NCBI GenBank assembly: GCA_946613735.1
Contig: CAMOFS010000009.1
Span: 1-13,742, forward strand
DNA: 13,742 bases
Source of the DNA: an uncultured Lachnospiraceae bacterium
GTDB taxonomy: Bacteria > Bacillota_A > Clostridia > Lachnospirales > Lachnospiraceae
Reading direction: 5' to 3'
Both the position numbers and the translations under genes were made by a program. The notes under the pieces were generated by a model. That model saw nothing but the letters and a program-made list of their open reading frames with translations, searched no databases and was not told the origin of the DNA. Within the stretch, counting starts at the first letter, position 1. Every line of letters begins with the position of its first letter. Below, in pieces: positions 5,325 through 13,742 of the stretch.

Positions 5325-8300
5325 TTATAATGCTTTGCTTTCCGTATCTTCAAAGACCAGAACCTTGCGATATTTATACGATGTAAAAAAGCCCAGTCTT
5401 TCCATAGATGCCTCAAGATTAGCATCGATGGCCTCTGCCATAACGTCAACAAACTGCTTTGTTTCATGGGAACGGACATCCCTGGTAGCATTTGTTGAAA
5501 TAGCCAGCTTTCTCGAAGTAATCCTTGTGATAAGCTTAATAACATTCTCTCTTAATACAGTTACATCAAACTTGGCCTGGCTCCTTATTGCAGCTATCCT
5601 ATCATCCAATTCCTGTCGTTGCCTGTTTTTTTCCTCCTGACTCAGCCCCTTATCAGCTTTTAATGCATCCTTTCTTGCATAAAGAGGATCGCAGGGTTCA
5701 TCAACATGGATCCTTCTATACTCAAAATATGCATTATATGCGTCAATAAGCTGGGGTCCAAGCTGCGGATCATAGGTAGCAATCTTTCTTATGGTGGCAT
5801 CATATTTTGTCGCATCTAAAGCCCGATCCAGAGCAGAAGCTAAGGCTCCTATCTTCTGTTCTTCCCGGCTGGTAGCCACACCGTTTTTGTCCAAAAAATC
5901 ATTGGCAACCACCGAAAGCCTCACCTTTTTGTAGGCCTCCTTGAAGGCTTCCTTTGCAGTCGTTTTTTCATCCTCGTTCTTTGATGCATCAGCCCTTACA
6001 TCCAAAAGCCTGTCTGCCGTTCTTATCATGTCGGTAACTTCATCAACCTTAGTTTTAAGATATGCTTCTATCCTACTGAGCCAAACGGGTGGTTCCCAAT
6101 TGGGAGGTTCCTTTTCAGAACCACCCAGTTTTTTAAGTGCTTCGGGATCTTTTTGTTCTTTTGCCAATTCTGCCTTTAGAGCTTTAAGATTAGCCTCTAT
6201 GGTTCTGCACACATCATTTGGCTGTAGAAAGCCACCAAAGCTGTTTTCCAATGTATATTTCACTTGATCTCTCATAAAATCATCAATACCAACACCTGCA
6301 ATATTGAACCTCAGATTCATAACGAATGTACGAAGCAGCATGGATAAGTTGTTATATGAGCTTTCCAGATTCCTGCTCCTGTACCTGTCTGCCTGAGATT
6401 TTAAAAAACCATATTTAGGATCCATCAATGTAGTATCATAATCATCCAGCATCTCAACATCAACGGAAGTATGCATATCAAAAAGCCTGTTAAAGTATCT
6501 GGTTAGGATAGCACTTTTCGATTCCTTAGGCTTCCTGTCAAATCTCATATCAGAAAGGTATATAGCCGGAAGATCCACGGGATTAGAATCAGTATCAATA
6601 GGAACTCCATCTATGAATTGAAGTGTCTTAACCATTTCTATGACCTGATCACCCATGCCGTCAACAGCATTCTGCAGCCTCAGCTGACATTGTGAAAAAT
6701 TGAAGATAGCAGAGGGTACCTCTATACCCTTTTCCTGGAGCTTCAAAAGAGCAACACCTATCCTTTGGCCGGCAGATTTCTGGTCTCCCAGTGAGAAAAT
6801 CTTTTTCATATCCTTTTCTATGGCGCTGCTATTCTTTTTAAACTTTGCCTGGAATTTGGGTGTCAACAGGTCGTACAGCCCACTTAAGAAACCAGCTGAA
6901 TCTCCTGCCGCGGCTGCAGCCATCATCCTGGTGACATCTATCCGCTGCTGCTCATTTAAGCTGGTAGCATTACCATAATCAATAATGGTTGCTCCGCTGT
7001 CATCGATCATGATATTACCGGCATGCAGATCTCCATGATAAAAGCCTTCTCCAAACACACCCTCCGTAACCCATTTATTGCACAGGGTAGCAAGGTAGTT
7101 CTGACGTAGATCCACTTCTTTAAGAAAGCTTAGGATATCTACACGAAGGAGCTGTAGTCTGACGGCATAATCCTGGTCACTTTCTCCGGCACGCTTTGCC
7201 TTGGCGGCAACAAATTCGGCCACCTTGGTCTTTACCTTGTCCGTATATCTGTCAACAGTATCTCCAGGAGCCTTTTCCAAAAGCATGGAATTGGTGGTGG
7301 CCCCCACACCTTCCACCAGCTTCATTGACCTGACTCCGTCAAAGGTACCGTCCTTATTGGTGGACTTGTCGTATATCTCTCCCTTGACCACGTTTCTGGC
7401 TTCGATGGTAAGATCCAGCTCCTCCTCTATACGGGAAAGCTGTCCCAGATAGGTTGCCTCCATACCACCGTCAGCATCTGTCATCCTGGCACATTTGAGC
7501 ATTACCTCTTTTTCACGCATCATACGGTTTCTGACATCGGGCTTTAAAAGCTTTACTACCACATCCTTGCCATCGGCAGGAAGTCCCGGGCCGTACATCT
7601 TGCAGAAAAAGGTCTGGCCTACAGAGGCTGCACCAAGAGGACGCTCCACCTCTATCTTTGTGATCCTGCCATTGGATCTTTCCACCATACCTAAAAGCTG
7701 AGCCTTTACTATCTCGTCAGGAATGGGGGCCAGCTTTGATTTCACATCACCCAGGGCAGCCTTCATGCTATCTGGCATACTCTCAGTGGGCATACCCTGT
7801 AATATCTTTTGGAACAGAGGCCCTGCGCCCTTTAGGATACCGCCTAAAAGCTCTCCCATTTGCTCGGCCACCAGGTCATCATATACCTTTTTTGCATCAT
7901 CATAAGTCTTTTTCTGTGCTTCGTAGGCTGCCTTTTGCGCTTCTGTGGCGTCAGCAGGCAGCTGTGCAGGAGGCACCGGCTCAGGAGGAAGAGGCTTTTG
8001 CTTTGAAGCATTCCTTACAGCGGCCGCAAACATGCATCGCTTGTCCATGGTGCTTACCCCACTGAAATAGTGTTCAAAGATCAGCTTGATAAACTTACCC
8101 TGACCTGACTCGCCCTGCATGGAGTCTTCTATTATTTTTGCGAGAGCGTCATTTCCGGCCTTTACTCTTTTCGCCTTTTCCTCATCATCTATACCCTTTT
8201 GCTCAGGATCCTTCAGCCCGGCAAAAGGGTCAACCTTTTTATCCTTATCTGCGGAAAAGACCTTTTTAACGCAGTCTGTGATCATGGTCTGAAGCTGATC

Positions 8301-10406
8301 AGAAGCATCCACCACCATATCGTCAATGCTCTTTTCCATATCTGCCAGCTCCTTCACGGAAAAGCCAGCAGGTAACTCGGAAGACGAAAGAGCCGTATCC
8401 AGCTGTGCCTGGATAAGTAAGGAATTACGCTTTGCCTCCAGCTTTTTTTTCTCGGCAACCGGAGCAATAAGCATCAATGCAAAGGCCCTGGACTTTTCAA
8501 AGCCGGCCTTTTTATCTTCAAAAGCAGCCTTTTTATCCTCCAGCTCCTCCATCCTGTCGGCAAGCAGTGACATCTCTTCGATCTCTTCATCGGAAAGAGT
8601 CTCATCGCCTTCTGCTTTATCCGTCAAGGCCTTTAATCTGGCTGAGCAGGTCTGATACTCTTCTTCTTCAGCAAAAGCCTCAGAAAACTCAGGTATATTT
8701 TTCTTGATTTCTTCGTCAGCCTCCCTGTCTGCCGCAGCATCCACAACTGTGCGGATCTTTTTGATGGCATCTGTAATAGACTGCTTGATATCGAAGCTTT
8801 CCTCTCCATCAGCATCATCTCCATCAGCATCATCCGCATCTTTCTTTTTGGAAGCTAAAAATGGAATGCTTGCAAGCACCTTATCCAAAATGGAGGGTGA
8901 AGTCTGATCCTCCCTGTAGCTGTCAGCCACCATGGCTGCAATGGCCGACGTATTGGCTTTGATCATTCTAAGCATGCGCTCACCCGGCTGGGCTAATGTT
9001 TCGTCAGCCTCCCAGGTATGCTGTGAAAAGATGAGCTCAGAAATAAAGTCCCTTACAGCCATCTCTTCCTTTGTCCAGCCCTTCATGTCCTCGGCTGACT
9101 TATCGGTTGATGTGTCGTATACAACCTTTTCATCCATTTCAGACTTTCTGATCCGGGCCTGCTCCAAAAGCTCCATTGTCTCATGGGTATTAACAAACTT
9201 GCCCCTTTTCTCCTGCTCAATTGCATCCAGCTTTTTAAGAGTAGGCTCCAGATCGTATCCATTGGAGGCTGCTATTGCAAGCTGCCGCAGTACTACTGTG
9301 TCGAAATTGGAAAAATACACAGCAGCTTTACCGGTCTTGAGCTCCAAATATCTGGAAAGACGTGAGTTCACGCCCTGGATCTCGCCCAGATCTCGGGATC
9401 GACGCTGGCTTACCTTCATGGTCTCCATGGATGAATCATCCATCTTTACCTCAATGGTAGTATGGACTATCTGCTCATCTATCACCTCTTTTACGGCCTC
9501 AGGATCCATCTTATCCTGTTCCTCGATGATCTTAACATCCAGCTGTGCAACGAGCTCCTGCGCTGACTCCATCATAACCACAGAGCTTGCACCGTTACTT
9601 AGCGTGATGGTCCCGTCCTCGTCCTGACGGATCAAAACCCTGTGGCCTAAAATCTTAACATATGTTGCATATACCTTGCCCTCAGGGATGTCCTTTAATT
9701 CCCGGCGTAGATTTAAAATATCGCCGGCATATGCGGCCGCAGCGGCTTCATCTGTTATCTGGGCGTCGCTGGGTCTGAAGGCTCTCAAAACCTCTAAAAG
9801 CTCCTTGTCCCTTGTCTGAGAGGTCTTTTCCTTTATGGATGCTGTCTTTTCTTTCGGAGCAGATGCAAAATCATAAAGCTTTACACGGACAAAGATATCT
9901 CTGATGGTAGCCTTTAGCGCATCTGCATCTTCGGCCGCATCCTGCATCTGTGGTGCCCCCATAAGTATAGGACGGGATATCTTTTTTGTGGAAAGAAGCT
10001 CCTTGGCCTGTTCTAAAAGCTCTACTTCCCTTATAAGTCGGGTTCTGTTCTTTTCAACAAGCTCCCTTCTGGCCATGCCGGTACTACGGGAAGAATGCCT
10101 CTCGGCACAATACCTGTCGCAGCTATCTATGGCCTTAAAATAAGCCTGTTCGATCTCGGAAAGCTTTTCTGCGGAAAGGTCATCTGCCCAAACTGAGTCA
10201 AGCGCATCCTCTACTGCTTTTAAATTGCCCTTAAGCTCCTTCATCAGCTTGGAATCGCCAAAGGTCTTTTTGCTACTCAAAAGTGATTCTCCAAGCATCT
10301 TGCCTTCTGACACCTGCTGAAGCTCAGAATACTGTTGATCTTCCTGTGTCAGTTCCCTGGTATCCTCTACAGGACTCTGTAATATTTCCTTTTGCTGTTC
10401 TTTCAT
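5325..10406 (-). CDS. Giant (1693-residue) protein with central ABC1/UbiB/ADCK-type atypical kinase domain
   Basis: Residues about 859-1255 form an ABC1/UbiB kinase-like domain. It has the alanine-rich nucleotide loop PLGAASVGQ (923-931), lysine K952 in VVVKLLKP, EEELDLTIEARN (994-1005) and a LLEKAPGD segment matching the family's MEyveG. The catalytic loop is HGDLHAGN (1124-1131; D1126, N1131), the metal motif is DYG (1143-1145), and a C-lobe EKGIEVP follows at 1225-1231. The KxGQ motif that UbiB/ADCK proteins carry before the nucleotide loop appears only as KGAG (859-862). About 850 residues precede the domain: charged helical sequence, an acidic DADGD repeat near 525-535, a K/E-rich repeat near 615-630 and a proline-rich linker (805-818). 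About 440 helical residues follow. No membrane helix is apparent, unlike typical UbiB. Family members act on quinone-type lipids or as ATPases; the substrate here is unknown. Strong GGGGAGG site seven bases before the ATG. Confidence 0.9.
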   Translation of the reverse strand: MKEQQKEILQSPVEDTRELTQEDQQYSELQQVSEGKMLGESLLSSKKTFGDSKLMKELKGNLKAVEDALDSVWADDLSAEKLSEIEQAYFKAIDSCDRYCAERHSSRSTGMARRELVEKNRTRLIREVELLEQAKELLSTKKISRPILMGAPQMQDAAEDADALKATIRDIFVRVKLYDFASAPKEKTASIKEKTSQTRDKELLEVLRAFRPSDAQITDEAAAAAYAGDILNLRRELKDIPEGKVYATYVKILGHRVLIRQDEDGTITLSNGASSVVMMESAQELVAQLDVKIIEEQDKMDPEAVKEVIDEQIVHTTIEVKMDDSSMETMKVSQRRSRDLGEIQGVNSRLSRYLELKTGKAAVYFSNFDTVVLRQLAIAASNGYDLEPTLKKLDAIEQEKRGKFVNTHETMELLEQARIRKSEMDEKVVYDTSTDKSAEDMKGWTKEEMAVRDFISELIFSQHTWEADETLAQPGERMLRMIKANTSAIAAMVADSYREDQTSPSILDKVLASIPFLASKKKDADDADGDDADGEESFDIKQSITDAIKKIRTVVDAAADREADEEIKKNIPEFSEAFAEEEEYQTCSARLKALTDKAEGDETLSDEEIEEMSLLADRMEELEDKKAAFEDKKAGFEKSRAFALMLIAPVAEKKKLEAKRNSLLIQAQLDTALSSSELPAGFSVKELADMEKSIDDMVVDASDQLQTMITDCVKKVFSADKDKKVDPFAGLKDPEQKGIDDEEKAKRVKAGNDALAKIIEDSMQGESGQGKFIKLIFEHYFSGVSTMDKRCMFAAAVRNASKQKPLPPEPVPPAQLPADATEAQKAAYEAQKKTYDDAKKVYDDLVAEQMGELLGGILKGAGPLFQKILQGMPTESMPDSMKAALGDVKSKLAPIPDEIVKAQLLGMVERSNGRITKIEVERPLGAASVGQTFFCKMYGPGLPADGKDVVVKLLKPDVRNRMMREKEVMLKCARMTDADGGMEATYLGQLSRIEEELDLTIEARNVVKGEIYDKSTNKDGTFDGVRSMKLVEGVGATTNSMLLEKAPGDTVDRYTDKVKTKVAEFVAAKAKRAGESDQDYAVRLQLLRVDILSFLKEVDLRQNYLATLCNKWVTEGVFGEGFYHGDLHAGNIMIDDSGATIIDYGNATSLNEQQRIDVTRMMAAAAAGDSAGFLSGLYDLLTPKFQAKFKKNSSAIEKDMKKIFSLGDQKSAGQRIGVALLKLQEKGIEVPSAIFNFSQCQLRLQNAVDGMGDQVIEMVKTLQFIDGVPIDTDSNPVDLPAIYLSDMRFDRKPKESKSAILTRYFNRLFDMHTSVDVEMLDDYDTTLMDPKYGFLKSQADRYRSRNLESSYNNLSMLLRTFVMNLRFNIAGVGIDDFMRDQVKYTLENSFGGFLQPNDVCRTIEANLKALKAELAKEQKDPEALKKLGGSEKEPPNWEPPVWLSRIEAYLKTKVDEVTDMIRTADRLLDVRADASKNEDEKTTAKEAFKEAYKKVRLSVVANDFLDKNGVATSREEQKIGALASALDRALDATKYDATIRKIATYDPQLGPQLIDAYNAYFEYRRIHVDEPCDPLYARKDALKADKGLSQEEKNRQRQELDDRIAAIRSQAKFDVTVLRENVIKLITRITSRKLAISTNATRDVRSHETKQFVDVMAEAIDANLEASMERLGFFTSYKYRKVLVFEDTESKAL
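8805..8834 (-). repeat. 15-base tandem duplication inside the giant kinase gene
   Basis: TCCATCAGCATCATC occurs twice in direct succession on the plus strand. On the coding strand it gives the acidic DADGD/DADGE repeat. It is in frame and probably arose by slippage in an acidic linker. Confidence 0.85.
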
Positions 10407-10429
10407 GATATTTCCTCCCCTGTTTCACA

Positions 10430-11350
10430 TCATGATGCCTGAAGTGTCAATAAAGACTTCCAGATATCGATCATGTTCTTAGTACCCTCTGCTGTCTCAT
10501 CTAAGAAGCTAAGATCCATTGTTATACGCTGGCTGTATGTAAAACCATACTCATCATCCTCTTCCATGGAAAGCAGTCTTTTTATCAAAGCTTTGACCTT
10601 GGGCTCAACAATATGAATGGTAACAGGAGTGTCCTCCCCAAAACGACGGAAATGCTCCACCGCAAATAACAGCATATCCAAAACAGCTGAAGGGTTTTTG
10701 GTAAGAGAAACCATAAAGGTTATCTCCAGCTTTTCACCCTTTTTTGAAAACAGCAATATGGCCTTGGGCTCATCATCTTCCATAAACACCGCCGACTGAT
10801 CCTTCATGAAATCATCAGGTTCAATGGGCATGTCTATATAGTCAGCCCCATGATTGATGATGTCATTGCAAAAGATCATCAGCTTCTTTCTATCAACGGA
10901 TCCCAGGGAAACACTGTGCTTTGAAGCACCCTTTAGCTTATCAGATGTCATAAGGGCGCCTAAAGTAGTCAAAAACGTGCACTGGGGGAGAGGTGTTTTT
11001 TCAATATCAAAGCCATTAAAAATACGATAAAGACCCTCATCTGCCCCTGCAGGGATATCCATATATACCCTATCAACACCATAGGATCTGTGTAATAGAT
11101 CCACCAGCCACAAAAATGACTCCGAGCCTGTACCCGTACCCCGGAAAGGCTCTGAAACATAAAACCAGGTAATCTCCGCTACAAAACCAGTCTTTTTTAT
11201 TATCACACAGCCTGCGGCAGCACCAATTGTCTCTATCCCAAACACAAGTGTCTTCTCATCCTCTGAGAGGATCTCTATAAACCCTTCAGGAAGCATGGGA
11301 AGATAGAATTCGTAGTTAAGTTCATTTATTGGAACCAATCTGCTTTTCAT
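10430..11350 (-). CDS. GNAT-like acetyltransferase protein, probably tandem-domain
   Basis: Residues about 1-130 look like a GNAT N-acetyltransferase fold. AEITWFYVSEPFRGTGTGSE (58-77) fits beta-4 followed by the acetyl-CoA pyrophosphate loop (R70-G-T-G-T-G75), then a helix, a strand VDRVYMDIP (92-100) and the motif-B-like LYRIFNGFDI. Residues about 145-290 seem to repeat the plan (AILLFSKKGEKLEITFMVSL, then LDMLLFAVEHFRRFG) but lack an R/Q-x-x-G-x-G loop, so the second half is probably a degenerate, non-catalytic GNAT. By family knowledge GNATs transfer acetyl from acetyl-CoA to amines on proteins or small molecules; the target here is unknown. It lies 16 bases after the 738-residue gene and 23 bases before the kinase gene, with a GGGGTGAG site five bases before the ATG, so the three are probably cotranscribed. 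Confidence 0.78.
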   Translation of the reverse strand: MKSRLVPINELNYEFYLPMLPEGFIEILSEDEKTLVFGIETIGAAAGCVIIKKTGFVAEITWFYVSEPFRGTGTGSESFLWLVDLLHRSYGVDRVYMDIPAGADEGLYRIFNGFDIEKTPLPQCTFLTTLGALMTSDKLKGASKHSVSLGSVDRKKLMIFCNDIINHGADYIDMPIEPDDFMKDQSAVFMEDDEPKAILLFSKKGEKLEITFMVSLTKNPSAVLDMLLFAVEHFRRFGEDTPVTIHIVEPKVKALIKRLLSMEEDDEYGFTYSQRITMDLSFLDETAEGTKNMIDIWKSLLTLQAS

Positions 11351-11366
11351 AATATCTCACCCCTTC

Positions 11367-13583
11367 CTATTGTCCAATTTTTTGGGCAGCATCAAACATC
11401 AACTGACTATGGGCAAGATCCTGTAGCTTTTTACCGTCTTCTATCATTCTCTCAGCAGCTGCATAAAACCTCTCCTCGTCATTGGCATAAGAATCATCTG
11501 CCAAAAACACAGCCTTTTCCTCATCAGTAAGATGACTTAAGGGATCAGCTTCTCCCCTTACACTAAGGGCCATAAGGGCAGCCCCTCTGCTTTGCATAAA
11601 AAGGCCATCCGCATAGGTGGACTGGATGGTGATCCTTTTGTCATTAAGCTGTGGCATACTGCGCCAGTTGGGATTGATTGTTTTAAGCCGAAGCAGCATA
11701 GACGACGTAAGAGACAGCTCCATCAGGGAACCCTGCACTGCCATCAGGTTAATGGGATTATGATCCTGTTCAAACAGCATAAAGTTGAAATCATGGAGTT
11801 TTCTCACGCTGGTGCCGATGATCTCGGCTGAAAGCTCTTCTTGTTTGTTTTTATAAAAGGTCTCCGCTTCATCGGCATCAAAGGACACGTGCGTATTAAA
11901 AATAAGGCCCATCTCACCTCTTAACTCGTGGGCAAACTCTGCCTTGGTACTGATGAGGTCAGCTCTGTGGATAAGGATCAAAAGAGCGAAGCCCTTAGCT
12001 TTTTCTTCATCCGTGTAACAGTTAAAAAGGTTGTACTTCATGGGATCATTTTTAATGTGCTTACGAACCAGATTCTGATAATCGGGAAATACATAGCGGG
12101 AAATCAAATCTTCGACGGTGTCATCGATATGCTTCATGGTATTGGGCAAACGATCTGACTCGTCTTTTGCCTCCAGCTGCTTATTTACCTCGGGCCTGTA
12201 ACCATACTGGAGCAACAGCATTTGGATGGAATATGACATCTCACCCTTTCCGTAGATAAAGTAGTCAAGGGCTTTCTTCATCTCACTAAGTCCTGCCCTG
12301 TACAAAGCCACGGCATCATCAGCATCTTTTTTACGTAAGGCAAGATTCTTTCTGTAAAGCACATCCTTTAATTCGGGGTTTTTAGATCTGCCCCTTTGCT
12401 TTTCTTCATCCAGGCTTTGTTCCATATTCCTTTCGAGAGCCAAAGAAAGTATCTGCTGCTGCGAAAAACGTCTCTCGTGGAGCATGAAGTTCATAAGTAT
12501 ACGGTCTATGATCTCCCTGTTTCCGGTGACCCGCTGGCTGTTCTCCTCCAGATCAATGCCTTCCATGAAATAGTTCACATCAATATACGACTCCTCACTA
12601 TGATAAACCTCTCTGGCATATGGATATTTTTGCTTGAATTCAGTATCATGACGACTCTGGGCCTCCTGGACAAAATGAGTCTCATGAGCAGGAAATTCAG
12701 CTTTGTACTTTGCCTTTACATCATCGATCTCACTCTTCATAAGATGTATTGCCAGCGCCTCCTGGGCTTTGGCAAGCTCCTTTTTTGCCACAGTGGGATC
12801 CAGTCTGGGGCTGATACCCAGATCCTCTTCGTTAACAATCTCAAGGCTGTGTGTATTAAGGGATTTTTCAAGACAGCTCTTCATAAGCAAAAGGGTCTGT
12901 CTGACGTAACCAAGCTGCCTTTGATCCGCAGCTGAAAGCGTACCTGCATTGGCGGGAACGTTATAGAATTCTACCAAAGCCTTGAGCCTTTGTACCTCAT
13001 CCAGCACCAAAGGAAAATTCTCGCCAATATAATCTGAATCAAACATCCTTGGATTGTACTCACGATACAGATCAGAAGCACTAAAATCTGCAGGCTCCTG
13101 GCCCGCCTCATAATGATACTTCGTAGTGGTATCAAAAACTGCATCCTCGTCATAAGGGCTTAAACCGACAAAAGATGGCTTTTCAATCTTTCTATACCAC
13201 TGGTCTGACAAAAGGCCGGTATACTCCGTGGGATGCTCGGTCAAACCATTGACTCCGATCCTTTCCGAAGCGGCCTTCATCTCTGCTTTCTTTTTCTTTT
13301 TATCCTTGTAGGAAAGATCCGGCTCTTTTGCCGGCTTGAAATGCTCTAAAATATTGGCCGAAACCATCGCCTTGGGCATAAAAAGACTGGGATCCACATC
13401 CTGACGATGGTAGCGGCTTTTCATGCTTTTAAAAAAGGACATCATATTAACTTCTGATCTGATGAAATAGTCCTCATAGCCACCCGTTGTACGAAGCTGA
13501 CCCTCGGCGGTGTCCATGTTGGTGCGAAACGTCTGTGCATAACCGGTCTTACACCTTGTGACCGATGCCTGCTGATCTGACAT
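11367..13583 (-). CDS. Unrecognised 738-residue helical protein, first gene of the kinase operon
   Basis: I do not recognise a family. The protein is hydrophilic and mostly helical, with no signal peptide, no membrane segment and no obvious catalytic motif. Visible traits are a lysine cluster KDKKKKKAEMKAASER (about 93-108), several long charged helices in the middle, and a C-terminal part (about 540-738) that alternates helices with short hydrophobic stretches such as LMAVQGSLMELSLTSSMLLR. The start has a GGGGGAGAG ribosome binding site and a promoter about 70 bases upstream, so it leads the operon with the GNAT-like and kinase-domain proteins. The company suggests it is a structural partner or substrate of those two, which is an inference. 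It has no evident similarity to the flanks of the giant protein beyond shared helical charge. Confidence 0.85.
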   Translation of the reverse strand: MSDQQASVTRCKTGYAQTFRTNMDTAEGQLRTTGGYEDYFIRSEVNMMSFFKSMKSRYHRQDVDPSLFMPKAMVSANILEHFKPAKEPDLSYKDKKKKKAEMKAASERIGVNGLTEHPTEYTGLLSDQWYRKIEKPSFVGLSPYDEDAVFDTTTKYHYEAGQEPADFSASDLYREYNPRMFDSDYIGENFPLVLDEVQRLKALVEFYNVPANAGTLSAADQRQLGYVRQTLLLMKSCLEKSLNTHSLEIVNEEDLGISPRLDPTVAKKELAKAQEALAIHLMKSEIDDVKAKYKAEFPAHETHFVQEAQSRHDTEFKQKYPYAREVYHSEESYIDVNYFMEGIDLEENSQRVTGNREIIDRILMNFMLHERRFSQQQILSLALERNMEQSLDEEKQRGRSKNPELKDVLYRKNLALRKKDADDAVALYRAGLSEMKKALDYFIYGKGEMSYSIQMLLLQYGYRPEVNKQLEAKDESDRLPNTMKHIDDTVEDLISRYVFPDYQNLVRKHIKNDPMKYNLFNCYTDEEKAKGFALLILIHRADLISTKAEFAHELRGEMGLIFNTHVSFDADEAETFYKNKQEELSAEIIGTSVRKLHDFNFMLFEQDHNPINLMAVQGSLMELSLTSSMLLRLKTINPNWRSMPQLNDKRITIQSTYADGLFMQSRGAALMALSVRGEADPLSHLTDEEKAVFLADDSYANDEERFYAAAERMIEDGKKLQDLAHSQLMFDAAQKIGQ

Positions 13584-13619
13584 AGCTCTCTCCCCCTATT
13601 AATTTTTAAAAGAAATGAA

Positions 13620-13637
13620 CGGTTTTCCCTTTAACCG
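13620..13637 (-). other. Small inverted repeat in the leader of the kinase operon
   Basis: CGGTT (13620-13624) and AACCG (13633-13637) are reverse complements separated by eight bases, between the -10 box and the ribosome binding site of the 738-residue gene. It could be an operator or a weak RNA hairpin, but five base pairs is little and chance is possible. Confidence 0.3.
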
Positions 13638-13652
13638 AAATCTTACAGATGA

Positions 13653-13684
13653 ATTATACAACAAATACAGCAACAAGTCTGCAA
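13653..13684 (-). promoter_or_regulatory. Probable promoter of the four-gene kinase operon
   Basis: A perfect TATAAT lies at 13658-13653 on the minus strand, giving an expected start near 13646 and a leader of about 62 bases. The -35 region is poor: at 17-base spacing the hexamer is CAGACT, and the better-looking TTGCAG (13684-13679) is 20 bases away. A weak or activator-dependent promoter is possible. The T-rich DNA upstream and the lack of a gene in the remaining 13685-13742 agree with a regulatory region. Confidence 0.6.
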
Positions 13685-13742
13685 CAAAAAACAAAGTTGA
13701 AAGAAATTGTTTGGAATGGTAAAATTTCATTCCGAGCGAAGC

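Noticed and set aside
5270..5545. 91-codon minus-strand frame overlapping the end of the giant gene and the start of the 134-residue gene
   Set aside because: It is out of frame with both and lacks its own start signals, while the two overlapped genes have good ribosome binding sites and spacing.
8932..9627. 231-codon plus-strand open frame inside the giant gene
   Set aside because: Serine-rich low-complexity translation typical of the complement of a coding frame; the opposite frame is a continuous 1693-residue gene with conserved kinase motifs further along.
12396..12935. 179-codon plus-strand open frame opposite the 738-residue gene
   Set aside because: Antisense shadow with no recognisable protein features and no promoter or ribosome binding site seen.
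13713..13733. GGAATG ... CATTCC inverted repeat near the right edge as a terminator of an upstream gene
   Set aside because: Only six base pairs, with no T-run on either side long enough; it cannot be judged without sequence beyond the edge.

Overview
All genes lie on the minus strand, so transcription runs from the right end of the window to the left. The window suggests a Gram-positive anaerobe of the Clostridia, most likely Lachnospiraceae (Butyrivibrio-like). This rests on the order yicC-gmk-rpoZ-rimO-pgsA, strong GGAGG-type ribosome binding sites, tightly packed unidirectional genes and the character of the proteins. It is an inference; there is no rRNA or other decisive marker.

Right part (13742 to about 4817): four genes without housekeeping relatives that look like one self-contained operon. 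A promoter with a perfect TATAAT box precedes a 738-residue helical protein of unknown function. Next come a 306-residue acetyltransferase-like (tandem GNAT) protein, a giant 1693-residue protein with an ABC1/UbiB/ADCK-type atypical kinase domain in its middle, and a 134-residue charged helical protein. The gaps are only 16-23 bases, each with a good ribosome binding site, and a rho-independent terminator follows the last gene. No membrane segment or signal peptide is apparent, so the set probably works in the cytoplasm. I know of no described system with this composition; it is the main discovery candidate.

Left part (4826 to 1): a housekeeping operon. Its probable promoter sits in the T-tract of the upstream terminator. 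The genes are yicC (endoribonuclease family), gmk (guanylate kinase), rpoZ (RNA polymerase omega with a long acidic tail), rimO (ribosomal protein S12 methylthiotransferase), pgsA (phosphatidylglycerophosphate synthase), pncC/cinA C-terminal type (NMN deamidase) and the start of rsmD (16S rRNA G966 methyltransferase, cut by the window edge). Junctions are 4-base or 1-base overlaps or short gaps, except between rimO and pgsA. There an 80-base near-perfect palindrome flanked by the 5-base repeat TACTA looks like a small inserted element (MITE-like). Removing it would restore a normal short gap.

No stretch longer than 300 bases lacks a gene. I see no tRNA, rRNA, CRISPR array, transposase or known riboswitch.
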